Assembly: GCF_000820045.1 (NCBI RefSeq)
Contig: NZ_CDBJ01000068.1
Location: 384 to 64,383, forward strand
Direction: 5' to 3'
DNA from: Aeromonas rivuli
Lineage (GTDB): Bacteria > Pseudomonadota > Gammaproteobacteria > Enterobacterales > Aeromonadaceae
Length of the DNA: 64,000 nt
Shown here: one piece after another, positions 1 through 9,315 of the stretch
Layout: each line of letters starts with the position of its first letter
Numbering within the stretch: position 1 is the stretch's first letter
Program-made: the position numbers and the translations under genes
Notes under the pieces: generated by a model
What the model was told of the DNA's origin: nothing
The model's database searches: none
Seen by the model: only the letters and a program-made list of their open reading frames with translations

Positions 1-212
1 CTGATTTGCTGATTTGCTGTGAGTATAGAGAGTTTAAAACTGTTTTCTCATTAAATATGGCTCCCCATAGCTCTCTGGATGTTGGTGTGCCAAGAAAACT
101 TGATGAACTTAACACCTAATGACTCAGGTAGCGCTGTACGATTACAGTGTCATTTTTCATCATTTCAATGTTTGTATTGGCTATGTTGCTCAATATCATT
201 AAAACACTCAGA
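1..212. other. AT-rich left edge, no gene recognised
   Basis: The first ~210 bases are clearly more AT-rich than the rest of the window and begin with two copies of CTGATTTG. I see no convincing start codon with a ribosome binding site and no recognisable protein. It may be the edge of an accessory segment lying to the left of the window, or a long intergenic region. Confidence 0.4.
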
Positions 213-378
213 TCTGGAGAAATGGTTGCTGCAATCCACTTGGGGCAAGCAGCCTGCCAATTGGTCGGCGGAAGACGAACTGGCTCGCTTCGAGTTGCTG
301 GTCAATAAGCCGGGCGCCAGCCTGACGGTGGTACGCACCCGGCCCAGAGCTGAATGGACGCTGGCCGCCCGGCAATGA
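213..378 (+). pseudogene. Possible 3' remnant of a coding gene
   Basis: From about base 213 to a TGA at 376-378 one plus-strand frame has GC-rich third positions (roughly three quarters G or C), like the neighbouring genes. It lacks a start codon with a ribosome binding site, and the frame runs upstream into AT-rich DNA of different composition. The encoded ~55 residues (rich in Trp, Glu, Leu; ending WTLAARQ) match no family I recognise. It could be the surviving C-terminal end of a gene cut by a rearrangement, or chance. Confidence 0.25.
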
Positions 379-584
379 CCACTCCTGTACTTGCCCATCT
401 TAACGGACAGGGTTGCCATTCACTATAAATAGGGCTCACTCGGATACGTCTATCATTGATGGCGAGCCGATGGGCCTTTTTATTCAATACCATCTGGTTA
501 CTACCCCTCCATAAGATCAAACGCAATAAGCTAAGTGGCGATCCGGGCGGCACTACACTCAATAAAATGGGTGAGGTAGCCACT

Positions 585-2141
585 ATGAAAGGGTTATGGA
601 TAGTGATGATGTGGGGGCTCTTTATGGGGCCTTGGTCGCAGGTTTGGGGGGCTGACCCCAAGGAGGAGGAAGAGGAGCGTGCTCAGCTGGACTTTAACAG
701 TGCTGAGCTATCAAAGCCCGCCTTGGGGGATCTCGATGCCATGCTGGAACGGGGCCGCATTCGGGTGCTGACCACTTACAACAAGACTGGCTATTTCATC
801 AACAAGGGCGTGCAACGGGGTGTCACCTATGATGGCTTTATGCAGCTTGAGCAGCGCTACAACGGCCAGTTGCGAAAAGAGAAAGCCATCAAGCGTCACC
901 TTAAATTACATATCGTCTTTATTCCGGTCGCGCGGGACAAGTTATTCAGCGATCTGATCGCCGGTAAAGGCGATATCGCCGCCGCCAATCTCACCATCAC
1001 GGATCAGCGTAAGCAGGGGGTTAATTTCACCGACCCCTTGCTTGAGGATGTGCGTGAACTGCTGGTCTCGGGCCCGGCTTCCCCCAAGGTGGAAGGGGCG
1101 GGGGATCTCGGTGGACAGGCCATCTATGTGCGCCCCTCATCGAGTTATTTCGAGAGCCTGCTTAGTGATAACCAGGCGCGCAAGGCCGCCGGGCAGCCGT
1201 TGATTGACATTCGTGCCGTACCTGAGACCCTGGAAGATGAAGACTTGATCGAAATGGTCAATGCCGGTCTGCTGCCGTTCATCATCGTGGATGAGCACAA
1301 GGCGCGCTTCTGGAAGCAGATTTTTCCCGATATCAACGTTCATGAGCAGCCGGTATTTCGTGAAGGGGGTGTCATCGCCTGGGCGGTACGCAAGGAGAGC
1401 ACCCAGTTGTTGGCGATGCTCAACAAGCAGATCGCGGCGCTGCGGGGCAAGCAGACTGGATCTCAGCGGCTGGCCCTCTATCTCAAGCAGAATAAGTATG
1501 TAAAGAGCGCAGCCGCCGAGGCGGACCGCAAGAAGTTTCTGCAATTGGTCGACCTGTTTCGCCAATACGGAGCACGCTATGAGGTGGACTGGTTGCTCAT
1601 TGCGGCCCAGGGCTATCAAGAGTCGGGCCTCAACCAGAAGGCCCGTAGTCATGTGGGCGCCATCGGTGTGATGCAGCTGATGCCCGCCACTGGCAAGCAG
1701 ATGAAGGTGGGGGATATTCGCCAGACTGAGCCCAACGTTCACGGTGGGGTCAAATACATGCGCTGGATGATAGATCGCTACTACGCCGATGAGCCCATGA
1801 CCGATCTGGACAAGGCGCTCTTCTCCTTCGCCTCTTATAATGCGGGGCCGGCCCGGGTGGCGCGCTTGCGAGCAGAAGCCAAGAAGCGGGGCTTGGATCC
1901 CAATATCTGGTTCCAGAATGTCGAATATGTGGCGGCAGATAAGATAGGCCCTGAGACGGTGACCTATGTGGGCAACATTTATAAGTACTATATCGCCTAC
2001 AAGCTGGTGATGGAGCAGATCGAACAAAAAAACCAGGCTGCCGCCGCGTTGGAGCAAGATGCGGGCATGGCCAGTGGGGCCGCAAGTACGCTAACGACCC
2101 CGAAAATCATTACAGCTGAGCCTGCACCCGCCACGAAATAA
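585..2141 (+). CDS. MltF-like membrane-bound lytic murein transglycosylase
   Basis: This 518-residue exported protein joins a periplasmic solute-binding-protein-like domain (about residues 55-300) to an SLT-type lytic transglycosylase domain (about 325-480), the architecture of MltF, which cleaves the MurNAc-GlcNAc bond of peptidoglycan to leave 1,6-anhydroMurNAc ends. The catalytic Glu lies in YQES near residue 346, followed by the family motifs GVMQLMPAT and ASYNAGPARVARL. The ATG at 585 is preferred over upstream in-frame starts because GAGGT lies 8 bases before it and the next residues form a signal segment ending near VWGA. Length is close to E. coli MltF (518). No purL neighbour is present, so orthology with enteric mltF is not certain. 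Confidence 0.85.
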   Translation: MKGLWIVMMWGLFMGPWSQVWGADPKEEEEERAQLDFNSAELSKPALGDLDAMLERGRIRVLTTYNKTGYFINKGVQRGVTYDGFMQLEQRYNGQLRKEKAIKRHLKLHIVFIPVARDKLFSDLIAGKGDIAAANLTITDQRKQGVNFTDPLLEDVRELLVSGPASPKVEGAGDLGGQAIYVRPSSSYFESLLSDNQARKAAGQPLIDIRAVPETLEDEDLIEMVNAGLLPFIIVDEHKARFWKQIFPDINVHEQPVFREGGVIAWAVRKESTQLLAMLNKQIAALRGKQTGSQRLALYLKQNKYVKSAAAEADRKKFLQLVDLFRQYGARYEVDWLLIAAQGYQESGLNQKARSHVGAIGVMQLMPATGKQMKVGDIRQTEPNVHGGVKYMRWMIDRYYADEPMTDLDKALFSFASYNAGPARVARLRAEAKKRGLDPNIWFQNVEYVAADKIGPETVTYVGNIYKYYIAYKLVMEQIEQKNQAAAALEQDAGMASGAASTLTTPKIITAEPAPATK

Positions 2142-2153
2142 GCATCGCTATTA

Positions 2154-2188
2154 CAGAGGCGCCCAAGTCATTGGCTTGGGCGCCTCTG
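2154..2188 (+). terminator. Strong hairpin after the lytic transglycosylase gene
   Basis: A 15-base perfect stem (CAGAGGCGCCCAAG and its complement) with a short loop lies 13 bases after the stop. It lacks a T-run, so termination efficiency is uncertain. The 178 bases from here to the SDR gene hold only GC-rich sequence with weak hairpins. Confidence 0.5.
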
Positions 2189-2366
2189 CGTTGCATGGGG
2201 TTTACCGGCTGCGCTGGTAATCCACTCTCGCGGCCAGTGGATGTTGTGGCCTGCACGGTCTGCGTTATCCCCCGGCGTCAGCGGGGGAGTGGCGTCCCCG
2301 TGGCAGACAGGCCATGTGTTGAGTCCCTTGTGCCGTGATGTTATTTAGCGCGTCGTGGCGATCGAC

Positions 2367-3125
2367 TCAGATAAACATGCCCCCGGAGGCTTCGATGCGC
2401 TGGGCATTGATCCAGCGGCAATCGTCCGCGAGCAGGGCGGCGATGACACCACCGATATCGTCAGGACGACCCACCCGGCCGAGCGCCGTCTGGCTGGCAA
2501 TAAAATCGTTCACATCCCGATTGTCGCGCACGACCCCCCCACCAAAGTCAGTCTCTATGGCGCCGGGGGCGACCACGTTGACGGCGATGCCCCTCGGCCC
2601 CAGCTCCTTGGCCAGATAGTGGCTCAATACCTCAATGCCTCCTTTCATGGCCGCATAGGCGGCATAACCCGGCAGGGCGAACCGAGTCAGACCGGTGGAG
2701 AGGTTGACGATGCGGCCTCCATCGCGCAGCAGGGGCAATAGTTGCTGGGTCAGGAAAAACGTGCCCTTGAGGTGGATGTTCATCAGGGTATCGAATTGTT
2801 GCTCAGTGGTCTGCTCGAAGGGCGCGTTGATACCTATGCCCGCATTGTTGACCAGGAAATCGAACTGGGTCCGTTGCCACTGGCTTTGCAGCAGCTGCTG
2901 CACCTGCTCGGCAAAGGCCGGGAAGCTGGCGCTGTCGGCCACATCCAGCGCCAGCGCATGGGCCTGGACTCCCAGGGTGCGAGCGGCTTCAACCACCAGA
3001 TCGGCCTCTTCGGCCTGGCTGCGATAGGTGATGATGAGAGAGATCCCCCGGGCTGCCAGGGTCAGGGCCGTGTTGCGGCCAAGGCCTCGGCTAGCGCCCG
3101 TGATGAGGGCAATGGGTTGGTACAT
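2367..3125 (-). CDS. SDR family NAD(P)-dependent oxidoreductase
   Basis: A 252-residue short-chain dehydrogenase/reductase of classical type. The N-terminal Rossmann motif TGASRGLG (about residues 10-17) binds NAD(P), NNAG is the structural motif after beta-4, and the catalytic Tyr-Lys pair appears as YAAYAAMKGG with the Ser in NLSTG. The start at 3125 is fixed by AGGAG seven bases upstream; the open frame continues further but without a ribosome binding site. Substrate is not predictable. It is divergent from the LysR gene at 3248 with a 122-base shared gap, the usual layout for a LysR regulator and its target. Confidence 0.88.
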   Translation of the reverse strand: MYQPIALITGASRGLGRNTALTLAARGISLIITYRSQAEEADLVVEAARTLGVQAHALALDVADSASFPAFAEQVQQLLQSQWQRTQFDFLVNNAGIGINAPFEQTTEQQFDTLMNIHLKGTFFLTQQLLPLLRDGGRIVNLSTGLTRFALPGYAAYAAMKGGIEVLSHYLAKELGPRGIAVNVVAPGAIETDFGGGVVRDNRDVNDFIASQTALGRVGRPDDIGGVIAALLADDCRWINAQRIEASGGMFI

Positions 3126-3247
3126 GATGAACTCCTGGGTTGGTTGGCGGTAGGGAGATGCGGTGTCACGACTGTATTTAATCTTTGAAACTGGATAAAG
3201 ATGGTCATACTGAATGCAATGTTCCATTTATATAAACAATAGCCGAT

Positions 3248-4168
3248 ATGGATCAACTGGATGCCATGGGTATGTTTGTGAGGGTAGCCGAGCTGGAAAG
3301 CTTTACCCGCGCCGCCGAACAGCTGGCGGTGCCCAAGGCGACCCTCTCGCTCACCATTCGTCGTCTCGAGGAGCAACTGGGCACCCGATTGCTGCAACGC
3401 ACCACGCGCAGGGTGCAACTCACCGCGGATGGGCGGCTCTGTTACGAGCGTTGCCTGGATCTGTTGGCGGATGTGGATGAGTTACGGAGCCTGTTTCAGC
3501 CCGCGCAGCGCCTGAGCGGGCGATTGCGGGTCGACATGCCGAGTCGCTTGGCTCGGCTACAGGTGATCCCTCGCTTATCGGCGTTTCTGGCTCAGCACCC
3601 GGACTTGACCCTGATGCTGAGCACCACGGACAGGCGGGTCGATCTGGTGCGGGAAGGGTTCGATTGCGTGGTACGGGTCGGGACGCTGGGATCCTCCAGC
3701 CTGGTGGCGCGCAGGCTGGGTCAATATCGGCAGATCAACTGCGCCAGTCCCGCCTACCTCGCTCGGCACGGGCTACCGGGGACACTGGCGGATCTGACTC
3801 AACACCAGTTGATCCACTACGGCAGCGATCTTGGCGGTGAGCAGACGGGATTCGAGGTGCTGGGGTCGGATGGCCGGGTCGAATGCCATCCCATGGCGGG
3901 CGCCCTGACCGTCAATGACAGCGAGAGCTACCTGGCCGCGGCCCTAGCCGGGCTTGGCATCATACAGTTGCCGGAGCAGGGCGTCGCTGAGCTGCTGGCC
4001 AGGGGAGAGCTGGTCGCCCTCTTGCCCGAGTGGCAGGCGCCACCGCTGCCCATTCATGTGCTCTATGGGCATCGCCGCCAACTGGCGCCCAGGGTGCAGG
4101 CCTTCATCCAGTGGCTCGAAGGCGTGCTGGGGAATGCCCCGGCGCCAGGGACGGATGGCGCTGAGTGA
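3248..4168 (+). CDS. LysR family transcriptional regulator
   Basis: A 306-residue LysR-type regulator. The N-terminal winged helix-turn-helix (residues 1-60; MFVRVAELESFTRAAEQL then PKATLSLTIRRLEEQLGTRLL) binds DNA, and residues ~90-295 form the periplasmic-binding-like effector domain, in which the GRLRVDMP segment marks the usual start. The subgroup resembles the many small LysR proteins that sit beside oxidoreductases. The gene is divergent from the SDR gene and probably controls it from the 3126-3247 gap; the inducer is unknown. The Shine-Dalgarno sequence before the ATG is weak. Confidence 0.9.
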   Translation: MDQLDAMGMFVRVAELESFTRAAEQLAVPKATLSLTIRRLEEQLGTRLLQRTTRRVQLTADGRLCYERCLDLLADVDELRSLFQPAQRLSGRLRVDMPSRLARLQVIPRLSAFLAQHPDLTLMLSTTDRRVDLVREGFDCVVRVGTLGSSSLVARRLGQYRQINCASPAYLARHGLPGTLADLTQHQLIHYGSDLGGEQTGFEVLGSDGRVECHPMAGALTVNDSESYLAAALAGLGIIQLPEQGVAELLARGELVALLPEWQAPPLPIHVLYGHRRQLAPRVQAFIQWLEGVLGNAPAPGTDGAE

Positions 4169-4212
4169 CAAGGGGTTGCGCGGCAGGGAGGCAAACTGAC
4201 GCGGCAGGAAAA

Positions 4213-5616
4213 TCAGCCGGCGAATTTCACGATGCAATTCTTGCCTGCCGCCTTGGCCTGATAGAGGGCGAGATCGGCGTGGTGCAGCAGGGTATCCCCA
4301 TCAAGGGTGGGCGCGCTCTCGGCCCAGCCAATGCTGAGGGTGCAATAGAGGGTCTGCTGCTCGGCGACGATGGACATGTTGGCGAGGGTGCTGCGGATCC
4401 GCTCCAGCACCGGCAAGGCATCCGCTGGCGATATATCGATCAGTACCAGGGCAAACTCCTCTCCCCCGATCCGCGCCGTGATGTCCTGGCTGCGGCAATG
4501 GTTATGGATGATCTGGGCCAGAGTCTGGATCACCCGATCGCCCACCCTGTGACCATGGGTGTCATTGATTGACTTGAAGTTATCTATGTCCAGCATGGCC
4601 ACGCAATAGGGGCGCGCCTGGCCAGCAAGCCGCGCCAGCTGCGGCATGAAGGCGCGGCGGTTAAGCAGTCCCGACAAGGGATCGTAACTGGCCTCCTTCT
4701 CGGCGGTCTGCTTGTCTTGCTCGGTGCGGCGCAACTGGGCCCGCTGCAATGAGACCCCGAAGATGGTCAGCGCCGAGGAGAGCACGAAGGCCATCATCTC
4801 GGTGTTGGTCTCCTCCTGGGTCAGATGGATGAAAGGGCCGAGTCCGTGCGCCGTGGCCAGGATCATGAACAGCATGGCGAGGCTGCTAAATATCCCCAGA
4901 TAAAACCGGCTGACTTCGAAGGCCAGCACGATCAGCAGAGGCGGGAGCAGGTAGAACAACCAGCCGGCCTGCAGACCCAGTCCCAGCAGGGCGAACAGCG
5001 ACAGGCCCACCCCGGGCAGTATGATGTGGCGCAGTTGGGCAATGCGCAGGGCATGCGGTTCCTGCCAGCCGACATAGATCTGGTACATCAACAGGATGCC
5101 GAGGATATCGGCAAGGAAGAGCATCTTGACCATGCCGGGCAGCGCGGATCCGGGAATATAGTGACCCAGCACCAGATTCCATGCGAGCAGCAGGCTGGAG
5201 AGCGAGATGGGAAGCACGCCAGCCAGCACCACAAACTTGATGAGATCGTTGGCATTGTGCACCCCAAGGGGCAGGAAACCTTGTAGCAGACGCAGGGCAA
5301 GTGCCGGGGCCAGGGCATCGATCAGGGCGGCGATAGCGGTATGGGACAGGGAGGGGAGCAGGGCGCCCTCCATCATCATGCCTTTTACGTTCAACATGAA
5401 GCTGCCCAAACATATCCAGGGCAGCGCCCTCATCCCCCAGTTCAGCAGCATGATCAGGGCAATCCCGGAGGGGAGCCAGATCAGGGTGATGTTGGCGGGT
5501 TGCAGGCTAAACAGCGTCTGCCCCAGCCAGCCCGTGAGGTAATAGCAAAGACAGGCCAGTGCCAGGGCGAACCGAGTCCGCCAGGACGGGGAGAGGGGAG
5601 CTAAGCGTATGTTCAA
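4213..5616 (-). CDS. MASE1-domain diguanylate cyclase (GGDEF)
   Basis: A 467-residue inner-membrane protein with eight or so hydrophobic segments over residues 15-300, matching the MASE1 sensor (IWLPSGIALIMLL early in the domain), then a GGDEF domain (about 310-465). The active-site signature is GGEEF near residue 383, and the domain begins YDPLSGLLNRRAF, so cyclase activity making c-di-GMP from two GTP is expected. No RxxD inhibitory-site motif is obvious five residues ahead of the signature. The only start codon in the open stretch is a TTG with a poor ribosome binding site, suggesting low expression. It is convergent with the LysR gene, 44 bases away. Confidence 0.87.
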   Translation of the reverse strand: MNIRLAPLSPSWRTRFALALACLCYYLTGWLGQTLFSLQPANITLIWLPSGIALIMLLNWGMRALPWICLGSFMLNVKGMMMEGALLPSLSHTAIAALIDALAPALALRLLQGFLPLGVHNANDLIKFVVLAGVLPISLSSLLLAWNLVLGHYIPGSALPGMVKMLFLADILGILLMYQIYVGWQEPHALRIAQLRHIILPGVGLSLFALLGLGLQAGWLFYLLPPLLIVLAFEVSRFYLGIFSSLAMLFMILATAHGLGPFIHLTQEETNTEMMAFVLSSALTIFGVSLQRAQLRRTEQDKQTAEKEASYDPLSGLLNRRAFMPQLARLAGQARPYCVAMLDIDNFKSINDTHGHRVGDRVIQTLAQIIHNHCRSQDITARIGGEEFALVLIDISPADALPVLERIRSTLANMSIVAEQQTLYCTLSIGWAESAPTLDGDTLLHHADLALYQAKAAGKNCIVKFAG

Positions 5617-5807
5617 TCCGTTGATCGGTTCTTATGATGCCAGTGGCGCTACTATAGCCAATGTCATGCTGTAACTAAATTTAATAAATTCAGATGGTTT
5701 ACCCCCTGTGAGCCAGATCGCGGCCTCGCGCTCATCAGAGGGTCCCTGTTCAGGCTTGCCGGCCACTGACGATGGGCAAGACAGGGCCCGGTGAGGGGGC
5801 ATGGGAG

Positions 5808-5833
5808 CACTCTCAGCCAGCACTCTCAGCCAG
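5808..5833. repeat. 13-base perfect tandem duplication
   Basis: CACTCTCAGCCAG occurs twice back to back at 5808-5820 and 5821-5833, just after the stop of the AraC-type gene. Probably a replication-slippage product without function. The rest of 5617-5838 shows no gene. Confidence 0.8.
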
Positions 5834-5838
5834 CACGC

Positions 5839-6849
5839 TCACTCCCGGTAGCGGCGGGCACGATACTGGCTGGGGGATTGCGCAAAGGCCTCCTTGAAGA
5901 AGCGGGTGAAGCTGCTCTGGCTGGCAAAGCCGAGCCGTCCCCCCACCTCTTGCAGCTGCAAAGAGGAGTCGAGCAGCAAGCGGCAGGCTTCCTCTCGCCG
6001 TACCTGCTCCAGCAGGGCCGAGAAGTGGCACTGCTCCTCGCGCAGATGGCGGTTCAGGGTCCAGCGAGTCACGTTCAGGGTCGTGCAGATCCCGGCCAGC
6101 AGGGTGCGGGGATCTGCATCTCCCAACCAGAGCTGGCGCCGGATCAGGGTCAATACCTGCTCGCGATAATGGGAGGGCGGTTGCAACTGCGCCATCTGCT
6201 GGGTCAGCTCCCCCAGCAACAGCGGCTGCAAGGCGGCATTGTGGCCGCCATAGGGTTGATCGAGCAGGGCGGCGGGGAACGTCAGCTGATAGCCATCCCC
6301 CAGGCGCACCTGCCCTGCCAGCCAGGCCGCCAGCTCCCGCCACAGTTTTGGGCGTACCGGGGTGGGCAGCACCAGCTGACCCTGGCCCGGTTGATAGAAC
6401 TGCACCAGGGCATAGAGATAGCAGAGGTTGACCAGGCTGCTCATGGCGATCACATCCGGGTGATCGGAGTCCGAATAGTAGCTAAGCCGCGCCACGCCAT
6501 CTTGCTCCTGCAGCGTGATCCGGTCGCACTCGCCGATCAGGGGGCGATAGCGCAGGAAAAATTGCAGGGCCTGACGCAAGGTGGCGGCGTTGCAGCAGAG
6601 GCTGGCCAGGGGCAGATAATCGGAAAACAGCCCCGTCAAGGAGGGGGGCGACCAGTGATTGGAAAGATCGGCATGGGGCGCGCAGTGGGCCAGCAGCCGG
6701 AAGTGGCGCTGGGCATCGATGCGTCCCTGGGGAATATGCAACTCTTCCCGGGCTATCCCGGCAGCAAGGAGGAGCGAGGCGGGATCCCGGCCCTGGGCCT
6801 GCCAGCGGGCGAGGCAGTGCAGGGCAATCCGGTTGGAAACACTTTTCAC
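5839..6849 (-). CDS. AraC family transcriptional regulator
   Basis: A 336-residue regulator with an N-terminal arabinose-binding-like domain of the type found in OruR/AraC-family proteins (about residues 20-205) and a C-terminal pair of helix-turn-helix motifs (about 235-335). The second contains QEVGGRLGFASQSSFTRFFKEAFAQSP in pattern, the AraC signature. I chose a GTG start at 6849 because AAGGAG lies seven bases upstream and the protein then begins VKSVSNRIALHC; upstream ATGs at 6894 and 6915 lack such a site. It is divergent from the GH3 gene at 7094, so control of that gene is a reasonable guess. Confidence 0.85.
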   Translation of the reverse strand: MKSVSNRIALHCLARWQAQGRDPASLLLAAGIAREELHIPQGRIDAQRHFRLLAHCAPHADLSNHWSPPSLTGLFSDYLPLASLCCNAATLRQALQFFLRYRPLIGECDRITLQEQDGVARLSYYSDSDHPDVIAMSSLVNLCYLYALVQFYQPGQGQLVLPTPVRPKLWRELAAWLAGQVRLGDGYQLTFPAALLDQPYGGHNAALQPLLLGELTQQMAQLQPPSHYREQVLTLIRRQLWLGDADPRTLLAGICTTLNVTRWTLNRHLREEQCHFSALLEQVRREEACRLLLDSSLQLQEVGGRLGFASQSSFTRFFKEAFAQSPSQYRARRYRE

Positions 6850-7093
6850 GGCTGAACTCCTTGTCGGCGGTGCCTGTTCATCATGGCCCGCCATCATCCC
6901 CGGTTGGGGATCCATTGCCGTGATCCCGGCGCAATTTCTCGTCCTGCTTGTGTAACCAAAGGTAACCCTGCAAGGCTTTTCACACTTTTGCAACCTGCTC
7001 CCAACCGTCAAGTTCCTGCACCCGGCGGGCAAGTGTGGGCGGCGGCCTTTGCATAGAGTGGCCAGACTCATACACACAAGGAAGGTCACAATA

Positions 7094-9115
7094 ATGAAAT
7101 ACCCTGGTCTCGCCCTGACAATCAGCGCCCTGCTGCTGACGGGCTGTAACGACAATGACTCCTCCCCCAAGCCCAGCCAACCCGAATTGGGCCGCCGTAC
7201 CGCGAGTCTGATTGAACAAGATGGCTTGCAATTCAAGGATCTGGATGGCAGCGGCACCTTGACCCCTTACGAGGATTGGCGTCTGGGCGCCGCCGAGCGC
7301 GCCCAGGATCTACTGAGCCGACTGAGCCTGGCTCAGAAGGCCGGCCTGATGATGCATGGCACCCTGGTGCTCGACGACAAGGGGCGGGTCAATCTCAGTG
7401 CCATGGACAAGATGCTGCGCATCGATGGGGTCAACACCTACATCACCCGGATGGCCGGGGATCCGGCGGCCATCGCCGAAGACAACAACAAGCTGCAGGC
7501 GGTGCTGGAAGGGGTGGGGTTGGGCATTCCCCTGACCATCAGTACGGATCCCCGCAACCACTTCACCCACGATCCCAACGCGACCAGCATCGGTGCTGGC
7601 GCCTTCTCCCAGTGGCCGGAGACCCTGGGGCTCGCCGCCATCGGGGATGCGGCACTGGTGCAGCACTTTGGTGACATCGCCCGCCAGGAGTACAGGGCGG
7701 TCGGCATCCACGAAGCCCTCTCCCCTCAGGCCGACTTGGCGACCGAGCCACGTTGGGGCCGCATCAATGGCACCTTTGGCGAAAACAACCTGCTGGCCAA
7801 GTCACTGGTGCGCGCCTACATCGAGGGCTTCCAGCACGGCAGCGAGGGAATAGGCAAAGATAGCGTGATCACCGTCGTCAAGCACTTCGCTGGCGCAGGC
7901 CCCCAGAAGGATGGACTGGATGCCCACAACCCCTGGGGCAAGGAGCAGGTCTATCCGGGGGATCAGTTTGCCTATCACCTGGTGCCGTTTGAAGGGGCCT
8001 TCGAGGCCAAGGTCGGCGCTGTCATGCCTTACTATGCCAAGCCGGAGGGATTGACCTATGCAGGGCAGCCCATCGAAGAGGTGGGCTTTGGCTTCAACCG
8101 CCAGATCCTCACCGACCTGCTGCGCGGCCACTTCGGGTTTGACGGCGTGGTGCTCAGCGACTGGGGCATAGTCAATGACTGCGACACCGCCTGCGAGGAT
8201 GGCCTGACCGCGGAGCAGCTCACCGCAGGGGTGAGTCCCTGGACGGTGCCCTTTGGCATGTCCTGGGGGGTCGAGAGCCTGACCAAGGCCGAGCGTTACG
8301 CCAAGGCGATTGACGCCGGGGTGGATCAGTTTGGTGGCGTCGAGGATCCCGCGCCCTTGTTGGCGGCGGTGCAGGCGGGGCTGGTGACGGAAGCGGCGCT
8401 CTCGACCTCTGCCCTGCGCATTCTGGTGCAAAAGTTCGAGTTGGGACTGTTTGAAAACCCCTATGTTGATGCCCAGGCCGCGGTGGCGCTGGTGGGCAAG
8501 GCCGAGTTCCAGGACGCGGCTCAGGCGGCTCAGGCGGCGGCCCACGTGCTGCTGAAAAATGAGGGCAAGATGCTGCCACTCCAGGCACAGGGCAAGCGGG
8601 TCTATCTCTATCAGGTCAATGAGGCGGTGGCGACGGCCAACGGCTTCACCGTCGTGACCGATCTGGCCCAGGCCGATCTCGCCATCGCCCGGGTCAACAC
8701 CCCGAATGAGCAAGATCCGCGCTTCCCCTTTGGCAACATCCACTTCGGTCAGCTTGGCTTTGCCAGTGCGGGCCAGGCGGAGCAGGAGACGGCCCATGAG
8801 GGGGTCTACCATGGTAGCGAGGATCTGGCCGCCATCCAGGCCATACAGCAGGCCGGCGTGCCCCTGGTACTCTCCGTCTATCTGGACAGGCCCGCCATCC
8901 TGACCGAGGTGGCTCCGGCCGCCCAGGTGCTGTTGGCCAACTTCGGCGCCCTGGATCAGGCCCTGTTTGACGTCATCAGCGGCAAGGTCAAGGCGCGGGG
9001 CAAGTTGCCCTTCGAGCTTCCTTCCAACTGGCAGGCGGTATTGAACCAGCACCCGGATGTGGCGAGCGACTCGGTCAATCCGCTCTATCCCTATGGGGCG
9101 GGTCTGGCCTATTAA
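7094..9115 (+). CDS. Glycoside hydrolase family 3 lipoprotein
   Basis: A 673-residue GH3 enzyme, expected to remove beta-linked glucosyl (or similar) residues from the non-reducing end of glycans. A lipoprotein signal with lipobox LLTGC lies at residues ~14-18, so it is membrane-anchored. The N-terminal (alpha/beta)8 domain holds KHFAGAG and the nucleophile Asp in LSDWG near residue 356; the second alpha/beta domain starts near LLKNEGKMLPLQ and may supply the acid/base. ATG at 7094 has AAGGAAGG upstream; an earlier in-frame start would bury the signal peptide. A divergent AraC-type gene precedes it. Substrate is unresolved; the arrangement in the first domain resembles exo-beta-glucanases. 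Confidence 0.88.
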   Translation: MKYPGLALTISALLLTGCNDNDSSPKPSQPELGRRTASLIEQDGLQFKDLDGSGTLTPYEDWRLGAAERAQDLLSRLSLAQKAGLMMHGTLVLDDKGRVNLSAMDKMLRIDGVNTYITRMAGDPAAIAEDNNKLQAVLEGVGLGIPLTISTDPRNHFTHDPNATSIGAGAFSQWPETLGLAAIGDAALVQHFGDIARQEYRAVGIHEALSPQADLATEPRWGRINGTFGENNLLAKSLVRAYIEGFQHGSEGIGKDSVITVVKHFAGAGPQKDGLDAHNPWGKEQVYPGDQFAYHLVPFEGAFEAKVGAVMPYYAKPEGLTYAGQPIEEVGFGFNRQILTDLLRGHFGFDGVVLSDWGIVNDCDTACEDGLTAEQLTAGVSPWTVPFGMSWGVESLTKAERYAKAIDAGVDQFGGVEDPAPLLAAVQAGLVTEAALSTSALRILVQKFELGLFENPYVDAQAAVALVGKAEFQDAAQAAQAAAHVLLKNEGKMLPLQAQGKRVYLYQVNEAVATANGFTVVTDLAQADLAIARVNTPNEQDPRFPFGNIHFGQLGFASAGQAEQETAHEGVYHGSEDLAAIQAIQQAGVPLVLSVYLDRPAILTEVAPAAQVLLANFGALDQALFDVISGKVKARGKLPFELPSNWQAVLNQHPDVASDSVNPLYPYGAGLAY

Positions 9116-9137
9116 GTCCAGCAACAGAGACCTTCAA

Positions 9138-9157
9138 GGCGCCTGCGGGCGCCTTTT
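9138..9157 (+). terminator. Intrinsic terminator of the GH3 gene
   Basis: GGCGCC-TGCG-GGCGCC followed by TTTT, 22 bases after the stop. The same hairpin sequence recurs after gsk (43348). Confidence 0.8.
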
Positions 9158-9315
9158 CTATGGCCGCTATCGACAAAGCCGGTTTGGCGCGGCTGGGCCT
9201 CTTGGGCATAATGTCCCCCTATCTCGGAGATGCCATGACATCAACCAACTAGGCCCTGCTGTGCCGGGGCGCACTGCTGTTGCATGATGAGAATCCACAG
9301 AACAGAGGAGATGCA

